Positions 1-8,103 of a stretch of 64,000 bases of DNA are shown piece after piece. The DNA is from Thalassotalea sp. 1_MG-2023 (GTDB lineage Bacteria; Pseudomonadota; Gammaproteobacteria; Enterobacterales; Alteromonadaceae). The notes under the pieces are model-generated. The model ran no database searches. It saw only the letters and a list, made by a program, of their open reading frames with translations, and was not told where the DNA came from. The stretch is from positions 186,001 to 250,000 of the forward strand of contig NZ_JAUOPD010000003.1 of the NCBI RefSeq assembly GCF_030546745.1, given 5' to 3'. The position numbers were made by a program, and so were the translations under genes. The number at the start of each line of letters is the position of its first letter. Position 1 is the first letter of the stretch.

Positions 1-1832
1 TTATGCTCTGTTGTTCGATCGGCCATATCGACCGTTTGCTTTATATAGCTTAGGTTTCGTTCTTTGGCTGTTGTAAATGTAAAGTGGCCGTGTTCACTGG
101 CTTTAGTGCTAAAATAAAAAGACTGAGCATCTTGATTCATCTTGTTTAATGAAGCTTTATGTACCCATTGATTGCTTCCCATCAATTGATAGTTAACTTT
201 ATCTTGTAGCAGTTTCGGTTTTGGTTTGTTCTTCAACAAATAGTCAAACCATTGAAACACGACTTCTTCAGTGTCTTTTTCTAATGCAACCTCATCTAGC
301 TTATAGTTACTATGGTGTGACCTGACTTTATTTTGTGCGGTGTAATGATTATATGGACCAATCAGTAAGGTGTGGTCTGCATCTGGGTTATAAGTGTAAT
401 GACGTGTTAAATAATCAATGGCTGAGATCTGACCGCCATCGAAATAACCTGTAACGGTTAATACTGGAATATTAATGTCTTTATATTCTTGCTTTACAGG
501 TATCATCGCTTGGTAATACTCATCAAAACTAGGATGCTCAATCCATTTTTGAAACCAGGGGTTGCTTTTACCATCTAAGCTATCAATAGCAGAAATTTCT
601 TTACCACTTTTAAATAGGTTATTGACTAACGCTGTTCGTTTTTGCCAGTTGGCGTAAACACTCTCATCAACTGTTTTGTTATTGGTAACATAAAATGCCC
701 ATTCATAATTTGCCGTTAACATAATATTGTTTTCGTATGGCAACCCTGTAATTATACTTGCGGCAGTATAGGGGGCGATTGCTTTGAGCGCATTTGGCAT
801 ATATTTTGTGGCTGCCCATTGTGTAAAGCCGTTATAGCTTCCGCCATACATGACAACATCTCCATTACTCCAAGGTTGTTTACTAATCCAATTGATAATT
901 GCGGCAGCGTCTTTGCCATCGTTTTCAAAAGGGGTGATTTCATTATTACTTGAACGTTTTCCTCTTGAATTGGCGACGACGCCTATATAGCCATGTGCAG
1001 CAGCATGCATGGCTGTTTTGATATGGCTAGCTTCATCGGCATAAATGGTAAATTGCATTGCCGTTGGCATTTTTACTGGTCTATCTTTTGGCATTACAAT
1101 GGTTGTTGCGATTTCGATGCCGTCGTCTGTTGTGATCAGTAATTCTGGTTGAATGTCGAATCGTTTCTTCTGTTCTGCATTAAGCAAGGGTTGAACGACA
1201 GGAATCACGTCTGTTAATACTTGGTATAGGTGCGTATTGGTTATTAAATTAACCGCTTGGCTAATTGAAAGCGATTTGTTTTGTTGTAGTTCTTTAAAAA
1301 TATTGTGGGCATAATTTTGCGCATTATCGATTGACCACCCAAGTGCTAAACTAAGGTTGACTAATTTTTCATCATCTACCGTGTTAAGCTGATCTGCAAA
1401 TGCCTTGTTGATTTCGCGAGTTAGATTTAATGATGCGTGATTTGAAGATGCTAAGACACTACTGCGTAATAGGTAGTGTGTATAGTTGATGCCATTTGGA
1501 TGTGACTTGATTAGGTCAATCGCTTGTTTGTGGTGGCCAAGAATTGATAATAGTGCAATTTTGTTGAACATACCCTGTTCATCTACGGCGGTTTCTGGTA
1601 TTAGCTTTGCTAATGAAAGTAATTGCTGATGAAAGGTATTATTTGTTAACAATTGAAAGGCGTCTTCGCGTGACTGTAACGACGCTTTATGAAGTAAGCT
1701 AGGTGTATGTAGCGTTGTTACATCTGCTGCCTTTACTTGCGTGTTGATGATCATGGAAAGCACAAGCGCATGCATTAAGAGCCAGTATATAGAGCTCTGT
1801 GTTGATTGAAATTTGGCTGAAATAGTAGACAT
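1..1832 (-). CDS. CocE/NonD-family (X-Pro dipeptidyl-peptidase S15-like) hydrolase, 3' end cut by window edge
   Basis: The frame is open from an ATG at 1832, preceded by AAGGAAAAGAG, to the first base of the window, giving about 610 residues with the C-terminus missing. The first ~45 residues look like a signal-anchor or signal peptide. Next is an alpha-helical region of ~170 residues, then the alpha/beta-hydrolase core. The nucleophile elbow reads MYGGSYNGF with Ser332. A later GYFDGGQIS stretch and a GPYNHYTA stretch supply the probable acid and histidine of the triad. This order is typical of S15/CocE enzymes, which cleave acyl, ester or X-Pro peptide bonds, probably in the periplasm here. 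The gene is divergent from a membrane-bound winged-helix regulator and may be its target. Substrate unknown; the family call is firm. Confidence 0.85.
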   Translation of the reverse strand, partial: MSTISAKFQSTQSSIYWLLMHALVLSMIINTQVKAADVTTLHTPSLLHKASLQSREDAFQLLTNNTFHQQLLSLAKLIPETAVDEQGMFNKIALLSILGHHKQAIDLIKSHPNGINYTHYLLRSSVLASSNHASLNLTREINKAFADQLNTVDDEKLVNLSLALGWSIDNAQNYAHNIFKELQQNKSLSISQAVNLITNTHLYQVLTDVIPVVQPLLNAEQKKRFDIQPELLITTDDGIEIATTIVMPKDRPVKMPTAMQFTIYADEASHIKTAMHAAAHGYIGVVANSRGKRSSNNEITPFENDGKDAAAIINWISKQPWSNGDVVMYGGSYNGFTQWAATKYMPNALKAIAPYTAASIITGLPYENNIMLTANYEWAFYVTNNKTVDESVYANWQKRTALVNNLFKSGKEISAIDSLDGKSNPWFQKWIEHPSFDEYYQAMIPVKQEYKDINIPVLTVTGYFDGGQISAIDYLTRHYTYNPDADHTLLIGPYNHYTAQNKVRSHHSNYKLDEVALEKDTEEVVFQWFDYLLKNKPKPKLLQDKVNYQLMGSNQWVHKASLNKMNQDAQSFYFSTKASEHGHFTFTTAKERNLSYIKQTVDMADRTTEH

Positions 1833-1930
1833 CTCTTTTCCTTGTAAACGTAATATATGGTGTACTTGTTACTTCTGATTTTTAACAAGTGAATTTTTGA
1901 GAGTAAGTTAGTGGTTATGTACAAAAAAGT

Positions 1931-1988
1931 CGTGACGTGTAGCTGACTTTGCAGGATTTTTTGCTGACTTTTGATGACTTTTCGTGAC
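1931..1988. promoter_or_regulatory. Helically phased TGAC direct repeats between divergent genes
   Basis: TGAC occurs at 1933, 1944, 1965, 1975 and 1985, so spacings are 11, 21, 10 and 10 bases. Three copies extend to TGACTTT. OmpR/PhoB-type winged helices bind head-to-tail half-sites spaced 10-11 bp, so this is a plausible operator for the regulator that starts at 2043. The binding itself is inferred. Confidence 0.4.
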
Positions 1989-2042
1989 CAAATTAGTGAA
2001 TTGTGATAGTTTACAAATACTTAAAAAGGCGTAGATAAAAAG

Positions 2043-4187
2043 ATGCGTTGGCAAATAGCACATTTCATTTTTTGTGATCAGCAACAGTCACTTACAGATA
2101 ATAAGCATACGCAACAGTTAGAGCCTATGACGGTTGAATTGTTACGTTACTTTTGTCAGCACCCCGATGTGATTATTAGTAAAGATGAATTAATCACCAA
2201 TGTGTGGCTTGGAAGAATCGTCAGTGATAATGCTGTCAGTAAGTTAATCACAAAACTTAGAAAAGCTTTTGTTGATGATGTGAGACGACCACAGTTCATC
2301 GCAACGTTTCCCAAAAAAGGGTACAAGTTTATTGCTTCGGTCAAACTGCTTGATGAACAAAACAAAGACTACGAAGCATGCACCGAACATCTACAACCCA
2401 CCTCGAATGACACTGAACCGAGTGTTACTCCTGAGATAACGGCCTTCATCAAGCAATTAGCTCATGAACAAAATGAAACGACAGTTGCTACGATTGGTAA
2501 CCACAGGGTTAAATCGACACGAAAGATAATTATTGGTATCTGTATGCTGATATTTATTATGGTGGCCTTTAGTTGGCAACAAACCAAGAATCAACAAATT
2601 ACGACTTCTGCAAAAGCGTTAACAACAGATGCTGGCGATGAGTTTTTTGCTGAATATTCGCCAGACGGTACACGCGTAGCATATTTATCTAAAATTCGAG
2701 GTAATGTCTATTTAAGAATTAAACGAATTGCTGATGAAACCGTGATCACGATTGATGATCATGGAGGCATGGGGGTGGGTCCTGCAAGTTGGAATGATGA
2801 GGGTACAAAGCTAGCGTATTTAGTTGGAAATAGCAGCCAGTGTCAATATTTCATCCGAGAGATTGATGGCTTGACCTTAGGAAAATCAACGTTAATTCAT
2901 AACTGTACAGCAGGCAGTTTCGGGAAAATTTTATTTACGCATGATGATAATCTTCTTGTTTATGCTGAAAATAATGGTGCTGGTACACCATATACTTTAT
3001 TTTCAATTGATTTAAAAACGGGTAAACAAAAGCGCTTGGCACAACCAGATATTTATTTAGGCGGTAACTATCAATTTGATTTACACCCGTCAAAAAATAC
3101 GTTATTGATTTCCTCACCAGACCAACAGCAGTGGGAAGGCTTTTATCAGTTAGATCTTGATACAGATAAACTAACCTTGCTTTTTAAGCTTAATGCTTAT
3201 GTATGTTGTGCAATATGGAGTCATGATGGAGAGCACGTCGTTATGATGGGGGAACATCCTGCGAATGATCTTCTCCGTTATGATGTAAAGGGTAAAAAAG
3301 TGGCTGTTATCTATGCGGGTACAAGAGTTATTCGAGCACCTAAAAGACACAGTAACGGACGAGACTACCTGTTTTCTGCCGGTGATAGAAATACAGATTT
3401 AGCACGATTGTCACTGAATACTCAACGACAATCGGTGATTGCTAATAGCTCGGTAAATGAGCGCTTTGCTCGCGTTGCTAATACATCTGACACTATCGCC
3501 TATATTTCGTTAGCAACAGGCCATGAAGAAGTTTGGTTGACCTCATTGGATAATCAGTCTCGCTCAAAATTAACCCAGTTTGATGACGATAGGCATTATG
3601 TAGACTTAAGGTGGTCACCTAATGATGAATATTTAATGGCATTAACATTAAATGAGATCCATCTTATTTCTGTAAAAGATGGGCGCTATAAACGTCTTAA
3701 AATAACGCAAAATGAGATTAAAGGCGTGTCATTTAAAAGCGAGAATATCATTGCCTACAGTGTCAAGGTTGCTGAACGTTGGCAAGTGCATTTTTATAAT
3801 TTACAGACTAATTCGGTATCTAAAGCCGAATCAAAATGGCAATTTGTTCACTTCCGTGCCAATGAGAAAGATACACTTTGGCTTGATCAACAACAACAAT
3901 TGTTTGTTGGTAAAACGGAGCAACAACAGGTGACTCACCTCAAGCTTTCGTCGTATTTTTTGGATGGTCGTCAGTTCAATTTACGCAAACAAGGTGAACA
4001 ATGGTATTGGTTTGATTATCAAATGCGAAAAATTTTATCCTTTACCGATGGGCAGAAAGAAAGTGACGCTAAACCGCTCGTTAGCTCGCGTGTAAGCGAT
4101 TTTGACATTACGACCAGCCACTTGCTCTACGGACAAGTAAAACAAGAGAACCTAGATATTTATCAAACGTCTCCCGTGACTAAATAA
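2043..4187 (+). CDS. CadC/ToxR-like membrane transcriptional regulator with periplasmic beta-propeller
   Basis: This 714-residue protein has an OmpR/PhoB-type winged-helix DNA-binding domain in residues ~1-100, recognisable by DELITNVW, SDNAVSKLITKLRKAF and the wing FPKKGYKFIASV. A linker, one membrane helix at ~161-178 and a ~530-residue periplasmic part follow. The periplasmic part has TolB/PD40-like blades, for example AEYSPDGTRVAYLS, ASWNDEGTKLAY and LRWSPNDEYLMAL. Proteins of this layout sense a periplasmic cue and bind DNA from the membrane without a phosphorelay. The ligand is unknown. It is divergent from the CocE-type hydrolase, and the intergenic space holds phased TGAC repeats. Its 3' end overlaps convergent hemN by 8 bp. 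Confidence 0.85.
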   Translation: MRWQIAHFIFCDQQQSLTDNKHTQQLEPMTVELLRYFCQHPDVIISKDELITNVWLGRIVSDNAVSKLITKLRKAFVDDVRRPQFIATFPKKGYKFIASVKLLDEQNKDYEACTEHLQPTSNDTEPSVTPEITAFIKQLAHEQNETTVATIGNHRVKSTRKIIIGICMLIFIMVAFSWQQTKNQQITTSAKALTTDAGDEFFAEYSPDGTRVAYLSKIRGNVYLRIKRIADETVITIDDHGGMGVGPASWNDEGTKLAYLVGNSSQCQYFIREIDGLTLGKSTLIHNCTAGSFGKILFTHDDNLLVYAENNGAGTPYTLFSIDLKTGKQKRLAQPDIYLGGNYQFDLHPSKNTLLISSPDQQQWEGFYQLDLDTDKLTLLFKLNAYVCCAIWSHDGEHVVMMGEHPANDLLRYDVKGKKVAVIYAGTRVIRAPKRHSNGRDYLFSAGDRNTDLARLSLNTQRQSVIANSSVNERFARVANTSDTIAYISLATGHEEVWLTSLDNQSRSKLTQFDDDRHYVDLRWSPNDEYLMALTLNEIHLISVKDGRYKRLKITQNEIKGVSFKSENIIAYSVKVAERWQVHFYNLQTNSVSKAESKWQFVHFRANEKDTLWLDQQQQLFVGKTEQQQVTHLKLSSYFLDGRQFNLRKQGEQWYWFDYQMRKILSFTDGQKESDAKPLVSSRVSDFDITTSHLLYGQVKQENLDIYQTSPVTK

Positions 4188-5550
4188 CACGTGAAAATCG
4201 TTGTTGATTTACGTGTTGTTTCATATAAGCATCAAAACTCATGGCAATGATACGAATAAGTAATCGCGCACGTTGATCAACAGTGATGTATTGGCTAGAC
4301 ATTGTTAGCAAACCGTCGTTGATAAAACAGGTGAGGGTTGCTAATTCATCAGCAAAATATTGATCAAAACAGATAGAAAATTGGTTTTCGATGGCTGCTT
4401 TGTCAATATGCATATTGCACATTAACGACTTTATCACTTGGCCACGAATTATATCGTCTTGTGTTAATGTTAACCCCTTAGTAATTGCTTGCCCTTGTAC
4501 ATCTATAGCACGGTAATATTGTTTCAACTCTTTTTCGTTTTGACTATAGCATTCACCAATAGCACTAATTGAAGAAACGCCTAGTCCGAGCAAATCACTG
4601 TTACCTTGAGTGGTGTAACCTTGGAAGTTACGGTGTAAGGTACCTTTACGTTGTGCTATGGCAAGTTCATCATCAGGCTTTGCAAAGTGATCCATACCAA
4701 TAAACTCATAGCCATATTGACATAGTCGTTCAATAGCTAATTTCATCAAGGCAAATTTTTCTTGTGCGTTTGGTAGCCATTCATCACGTAATTTACGTTG
4801 TGCTGCGAAGCGGCTTGGCAGGTGGGCATAACTGAATAATGAAATGCGGTCTACGTTCATTTCGTAGACTTTATCGATAGTTTTACTGAACGTTTCTGTT
4901 GATTGATGTGGTAAACCATAAATTAAATCAACATTCACTGAGCGAAAGCCTAATTGTTTTGCTCTAGTAATAATACTGGCAATGAAGTCAGTTGATTGCG
5001 TGCGATTAATGGCTTCTTGTACTTTACCGTCAACGTCTTGTACGCCAATACTTAAACGATTAAAGCCCAATTCGTATAAATGATCTATCAAGTCAAGATC
5101 AATTTCACGGGGATCAATTTCAATGCTCATCTCAATGTCAGTTAAAAACGAAAATGCTTTTTTTAGATGATAAACAAGAAAACTCAATTGATTTTTAGTT
5201 AAAAAGCTTGGCGTACCACCTCCCAAATGAAGTTGTTTAACGTGATATTTTTTGAATAACGATGCCTTTGCTTTTAGTTCTTTGACTAAATAATCAAGAT
5301 AGATATCTGCTTTATCACGTTGACGCGTCACGACTTTATTGCACCCACAGTAATAGCATAATGAGTGACAAAATGGGATGTGAACATAAAGCGATAACGA
5401 ATTGTTTTTTGAATTTTCTATCGCGGAGGCTAAATCAATTGCTGTAAATTGATCATGAAACTCAAGCGCGGTTGGGTATGAAGTATAACGCGGTCCACTG
5501 GTGTTATATTTTCCCAGTAGTGTTGGATCAAAATACAGTTCAGTTTGCAT
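4180..5550 (-). CDS. hemN: Oxygen-independent coproporphyrinogen III oxidase (radical SAM)
   Basis: HemN converts coproporphyrinogen III to protoporphyrinogen IX in heme synthesis without oxygen, using radical SAM chemistry in the cytoplasm. The N-terminus KYNTSGPRYTSYPTALEF is nearly diagnostic. The 4Fe-4S ligands are CHSLCYYC (Cys61, Cys65, Cys68), and LGGGTPSF is the glycine-rich SAM motif. I chose the ATG at 5550 because it gives 456 residues, like E. coli HemN (457), and has AAGG upstream. An in-frame TTG at 5589 would add 13 residues. The order csrC-like RNA, yihI, DUF2489 gene, hemN on one strand mirrors the enterobacterial csrC-yihI-hemN order. Confidence 0.95.
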   Translation of the reverse strand: MQTELYFDPTLLGKYNTSGPRYTSYPTALEFHDQFTAIDLASAIENSKNNSLSLYVHIPFCHSLCYYCGCNKVVTRQRDKADIYLDYLVKELKAKASLFKKYHVKQLHLGGGTPSFLTKNQLSFLVYHLKKAFSFLTDIEMSIEIDPREIDLDLIDHLYELGFNRLSIGVQDVDGKVQEAINRTQSTDFIASIITRAKQLGFRSVNVDLIYGLPHQSTETFSKTIDKVYEMNVDRISLFSYAHLPSRFAAQRKLRDEWLPNAQEKFALMKLAIERLCQYGYEFIGMDHFAKPDDELAIAQRKGTLHRNFQGYTTQGNSDLLGLGVSSISAIGECYSQNEKELKQYYRAIDVQGQAITKGLTLTQDDIIRGQVIKSLMCNMHIDKAAIENQFSICFDQYFADELATLTCFINDGLLTMSSQYITVDQRARLLIRIIAMSFDAYMKQHVNQQRFSRVI

Positions 5551-5579
5551 TAGGTTAGCCTTTACGATGTATGATAGCC

Positions 5580-5605
5580 GAGTGTTCAATAAGAAATGAA
5601 CACTC
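5580..5605. other. Perfect 9-bp hairpin between DUF2489 gene and hemN
   Basis: GAGTGTTCA at 5580-5588 pairs with TGAACACTC at 5597-5605 around an 8-base loop. On the hemN strand no U-run follows, so it could be an RNA-processing or stability element rather than a clear terminator. Confidence 0.4.
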
Positions 5606-5675
5606 GTATTTTATCAACGTAGGAAATAAGACTTTTTGATCAAGCGCAAGCTTTAGCGATTAATTTGGCTAACTG

Positions 5676-6185
5676 TTATGCAGCGGTACTAATATGTTCG
5701 TTAAGGGTTGAAATACGCTCATTGGCGTACTGGTGTAAACGTTTAATATCTTGATGTATGTTTGGCTGTAATCGACTTTCTGCTTTCATTCTGACTAAGT
5801 CGAGTTTCATGCGTTCACGTTTTTCAAGCTTTTTGCGTTCTTCAAGAATTGGCATGTGCTTAATCGCATTGTACAATTCAAAAATGCTAGGAAACTCACT
5901 AGCAAGTTCGCTCGATGTTTTTAATGAATCGAGTAATACGCTTAATCGCCAACAACCTTCTGATAACTCACATTGTTCTTCTTTCATTGCACGAACAATG
6001 ATCACAACACTATCGAGAATCTTTTTATCATGCTCACGCAACTTTTCTTGTTGCAGTTTTTGAGCACTTAGTTGTGCTTTTTTTTGCTGGTGTACTTGCT
6101 TTAATAACATGCCAGCATAAAAAGCAAGCGATGCTATTATCAGGCCGCCAATAACGAATAATTCGAGCCAATATTGTTCAAACAT
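5676..6185 (-). CDS. DUF2489-family membrane-anchored protein
   Basis: The product has 169 residues: one membrane helix at ~9-29 (LFVIGGLIIASLAFYAGMLL), then a long charged, mostly alpha-helical cytoplasmic part rich in Lys, Glu and Gln with coiled-coil character. This fits the DUF2489 family, found next to yihI and hemN in Vibrio and Shewanella relatives; I assign it from memory of that context and general features. Its function is unknown. It starts 12 bases after the yihI stop, so the two genes are probably cotranscribed. A link to Der or ribosome maturation is suggested only by neighbourhood. Confidence 0.7.
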   Translation of the reverse strand: MFEQYWLELFVIGGLIIASLAFYAGMLLKQVHQQKKAQLSAQKLQQEKLREHDKKILDSVVIIVRAMKEEQCELSEGCWRLSVLLDSLKTSSELASEFPSIFELYNAIKHMPILEERKKLEKRERMKLDLVRMKAESRLQPNIHQDIKRLHQYANERISTLNEHISTAA

Positions 6186-6197
6186 AGTATTCCTGTG

Positions 6198-6773
6198 TTA
6201 TTGATAATCTGAAAAATCTTGTTTATCGAGCTTGTCCCATAAAGCGTCATCATCTTTTGGTGACTGATGGCTCGTTTCTTCTTCATCAGTTAAGCTAAGT
6301 TGCTCGCTGATCGCTTGATGTCTATCCATTAACTGATTGAAATAATCAATTTCTTGCTCAGTTAACGCGATGTCCTGTTCTTGTTTACCGAGTATAATCT
6401 GTAAAGCTTCGTCTTGTTCGATATTGCTTAACTCTTCGTTAAGTTCAGCGGTGTTATCAACACCAGCTACTTCGCGAATTGGTGCAATCCGAGGAGCCGA
6501 TTCTGACTTAGATTTCGGCTTAGCCACTGAGGGTTCCTTTTCAGTTGTGCCTAACGTAATTGGTTTTTTACTGCCAATACGTGGGTCTTTATTATGCTGC
6601 GCTTGTTGCGGAGTATTTTTACTATCTCGAGCTTCTTGTTGTCGATTTCCGGGCTTTTTGCCTTTTTGTTTTTTCGGTTTTTTATCTTTTAGCTCTGCAA
6701 GTTGTTGTTTTTCTTGCTTAGACAACCTTACTGGCGCGGCTGAAGGTTTTCTAGATTTCTTTTTACGTGTCAT
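6198..6773 (-). CDS. yihI: Der GTPase-activating protein YihI
   Basis: YihI stimulates GTP hydrolysis by the ribosome-assembly GTPase Der (EngA) and so tunes late 50S maturation. The 191-residue product has the characteristic N-terminus MTRKKKSRKPSAAPVRLSK, followed by a very basic, low-complexity stretch to ~residue 60. An acidic C-terminal half follows, with LNEELSNIEQDEALQIILGK and LTEQEIDYFNQLMDRH. The length is close to the E. coli protein (169). The upstream csrC-like RNA and downstream hemN reproduce the enterobacterial neighbourhood, which supports orthology. Confidence 0.9.
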   Translation of the reverse strand: MTRKKKSRKPSAAPVRLSKQEKQQLAELKDKKPKKQKGKKPGNRQQEARDSKNTPQQAQHNKDPRIGSKKPITLGTTEKEPSVAKPKSKSESAPRIAPIREVAGVDNTAELNEELSNIEQDEALQIILGKQEQDIALTEQEIDYFNQLMDRHQAISEQLSLTDEEETSHQSPKDDDALWDKLDKQDFSDYQ

Positions 6774-6854
6774 AAGGCTTACGTTAACGATGAATAATAT
6801 CCACTATTTTACTGTAGATTTACGCTAGAGGGTAATTATTCTGATGATAGAAAG

Positions 6855-6880
6855 AAAAAACGATGGCTATGCCATCGCTT
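6855..6880 (-). terminator. Intrinsic terminator of the Csr RNA
   Basis: On the minus strand AGCGATGGC-ATA-GCCATCG is followed by TTTTTTCTTT. The 7-bp GC-rich stem (6861-6867 with 6871-6877) plus U-run is a standard rho-independent terminator and lies before yihI. Confidence 0.85.
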
Positions 6881-7170
6881 TAGGAGAATTATTGTCATAT
6901 AAACTCGACAAAATGCATGTTCCAATTTAGTGTGATCCGTTACTTTGGTAACAATCCCTGTATGTCTCTAACAGTGTTCCCGTTTATTATTACTAGCTTC
7001 CCTTGGTGTTTCTACTTATCGGTCGTCCTGACTCTTTCTTAGGCTTTCCTTATTATCCTCCTGGACTGAATTGTCATCAATCCTGATGAAGATTAAACCA
7101 TCCTTATTTTCAATAAAGTAATACTACTAAGAGTATTTTTTAGCTTCCTAATTGCGTGTTCAGTTCCATT
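6855..7170 (-). ncRNA. csrC: CsrB/CsrC-family regulatory RNA (CsrA-sequestering)
   Basis: On the minus strand this ~300-base stretch has no long frame but carries about 13 GGA triplets between 7167 and 6921. Several are in CsrA-site contexts: AAGGATGG, CAGGATTG, CAGGAGGA, CAGGACG, AAGGGAAG, CGGGAAC, CAGGGATT. It ends in an intrinsic terminator. CsrB/C RNAs bind many CsrA dimers through GGA in hairpin loops and relieve CsrA repression. In E. coli csrC lies directly upstream of yihI on the same strand, as here. The 5' end is approximate (7110-7180); no promoter was fixed. A partial UvrY/GacA-like TGTAAGAC lies further upstream at 7341-7348. Whether to call it csrB or csrC is arbitrary outside enterobacteria. 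Confidence 0.8.
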
Positions 7171-7398
7171 TTGTATTTGGCTACCAACCAGTAGCTTCAA
7201 TTACTTTACCGAATTAAATCTGTTAAGCAAGTGTTAAATTGGTTAAAAATACATCATTTTAATGAAAATTCGTTAACTTAATGTTTTGCAAGAATATTAA
7301 AAATTGGAAAGCCATTAGCAAAAAATATTAATGGCAAATGTCTTACAAAGAAAGAAGGAACAAGCGTACAGAGATACAATAATGGTGTTGGTAAATAA

Positions 7399-7430
7399 AA
7401 AAAGCGAGTAATGTTCATTACTCGCTTTTC
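7399..7430 (-). terminator. Intrinsic terminator after the VOC-family gene
   Basis: AGCGAGTAAT (7403-7412) pairs with ATTACTCGCT (7417-7426), with A/T extensions. The minus strand ends in TTTTTTTATTT just after the stop of the gene at 7455. Confidence 0.85.
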
Positions 7431-7454
7431 TTATCATATCAGTTGGTATGTAAC

Positions 7455-7985
7455 CTAATCGTGTTCATGCAACCAAGCGGCATGGTTAGGCGCACGTTTA
7501 GTTTCAGCCCATTCATCAATCATCGCATGCGCCACGTCATTTAGTTGTTTATATTGTTCAGGTGTACCGATATCAGCAGCAAGTTCTAATCGGTGGCCAC
7601 TTGGATCAAAAAAGTAAATCGATTTAAATACACCGTGGTGAACAGGGCCCAACACATCAACCCCTTTACTTTGTAAGCTTTCTTTTGCGGCGACTAAAGC
7701 ATCAACATCGGCAACTTTAAGTGCTAAATGCTGCACCCAGGCCGGTGTATTTTCGTCTCTGCCCATATCATCATTGTTAGGCAATTCAAAAAATGCCAAT
7801 ACATTGCCCATACCGGCATCTAAAAATATATGCATATAGGGATCAGGGGCTTTGGTAGAAGGTACTTCATTTTCTGCAATGGCTAAGACTAGGTCCATAT
7901 TAAGCTTTTCTTTGTACCATTCAACGGTTTCTTTAGCATCTTTACAGCGATACGCAACATGATGTACTTTTTCAATTTTGATCAT
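7455..7985 (-). CDS. VOC-superfamily (glyoxalase/dioxygenase-like) protein
   Basis: The 176-residue product carries a glyoxalase/extradiol-dioxygenase fold with paired beta-alpha-beta-beta-beta modules. Likely metal ligands are His in IEKVHHVAYR, Glu in LAFFELPN, His in VQHLALKV and Glu in GHRLELAAD, the usual H/E-H/E pattern of metal-dependent VOC enzymes. I chose the ATG at 7985, where the VOC domain begins almost at once; an upstream in-frame TTG at 8036 adds 17 unlikely residues. The C-terminal 40 residues (AHAMIDEWAETKRAP) extend beyond the domain. Substrate unknown. It stands alone, with its own terminator downstream. Confidence 0.8.
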   Translation of the reverse strand: MIKIEKVHHVAYRCKDAKETVEWYKEKLNMDLVLAIAENEVPSTKAPDPYMHIFLDAGMGNVLAFFELPNNDDMGRDENTPAWVQHLALKVADVDALVAAKESLQSKGVDVLGPVHHGVFKSIYFFDPSGHRLELAADIGTPEQYKQLNDVAHAMIDEWAETKRAPNHAAWLHEHD

Positions 7986-8103
7986 AGCGACTTTCTCTTT
8001 TACTCGAATAGCATGATGATAAACTAAAAGTAACAAATGTTACTAATTGCGTTGATATAATGTCTTTATAAGGGTGTCTTTTTTTATTTACACCCTATGT
8101 CAA

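Noticed and set aside
5632-5650. TTGATCAA near the hemN-DUF2489 interval as an FNR box
   Set aside because: FNR sites need a TTGAT-N4-ATCAA spacing; the 4-base spacer is missing here.
5758-6063. 101-residue plus-strand frame opposite the DUF2489 gene
   Set aside because: Antisense shadow; biased composition, no context.
6370-6828. 152-residue plus-strand frame opposite yihI
   Set aside because: Antisense shadow of yihI; Cys/Phe/Ser-rich composition without a ribosome site.
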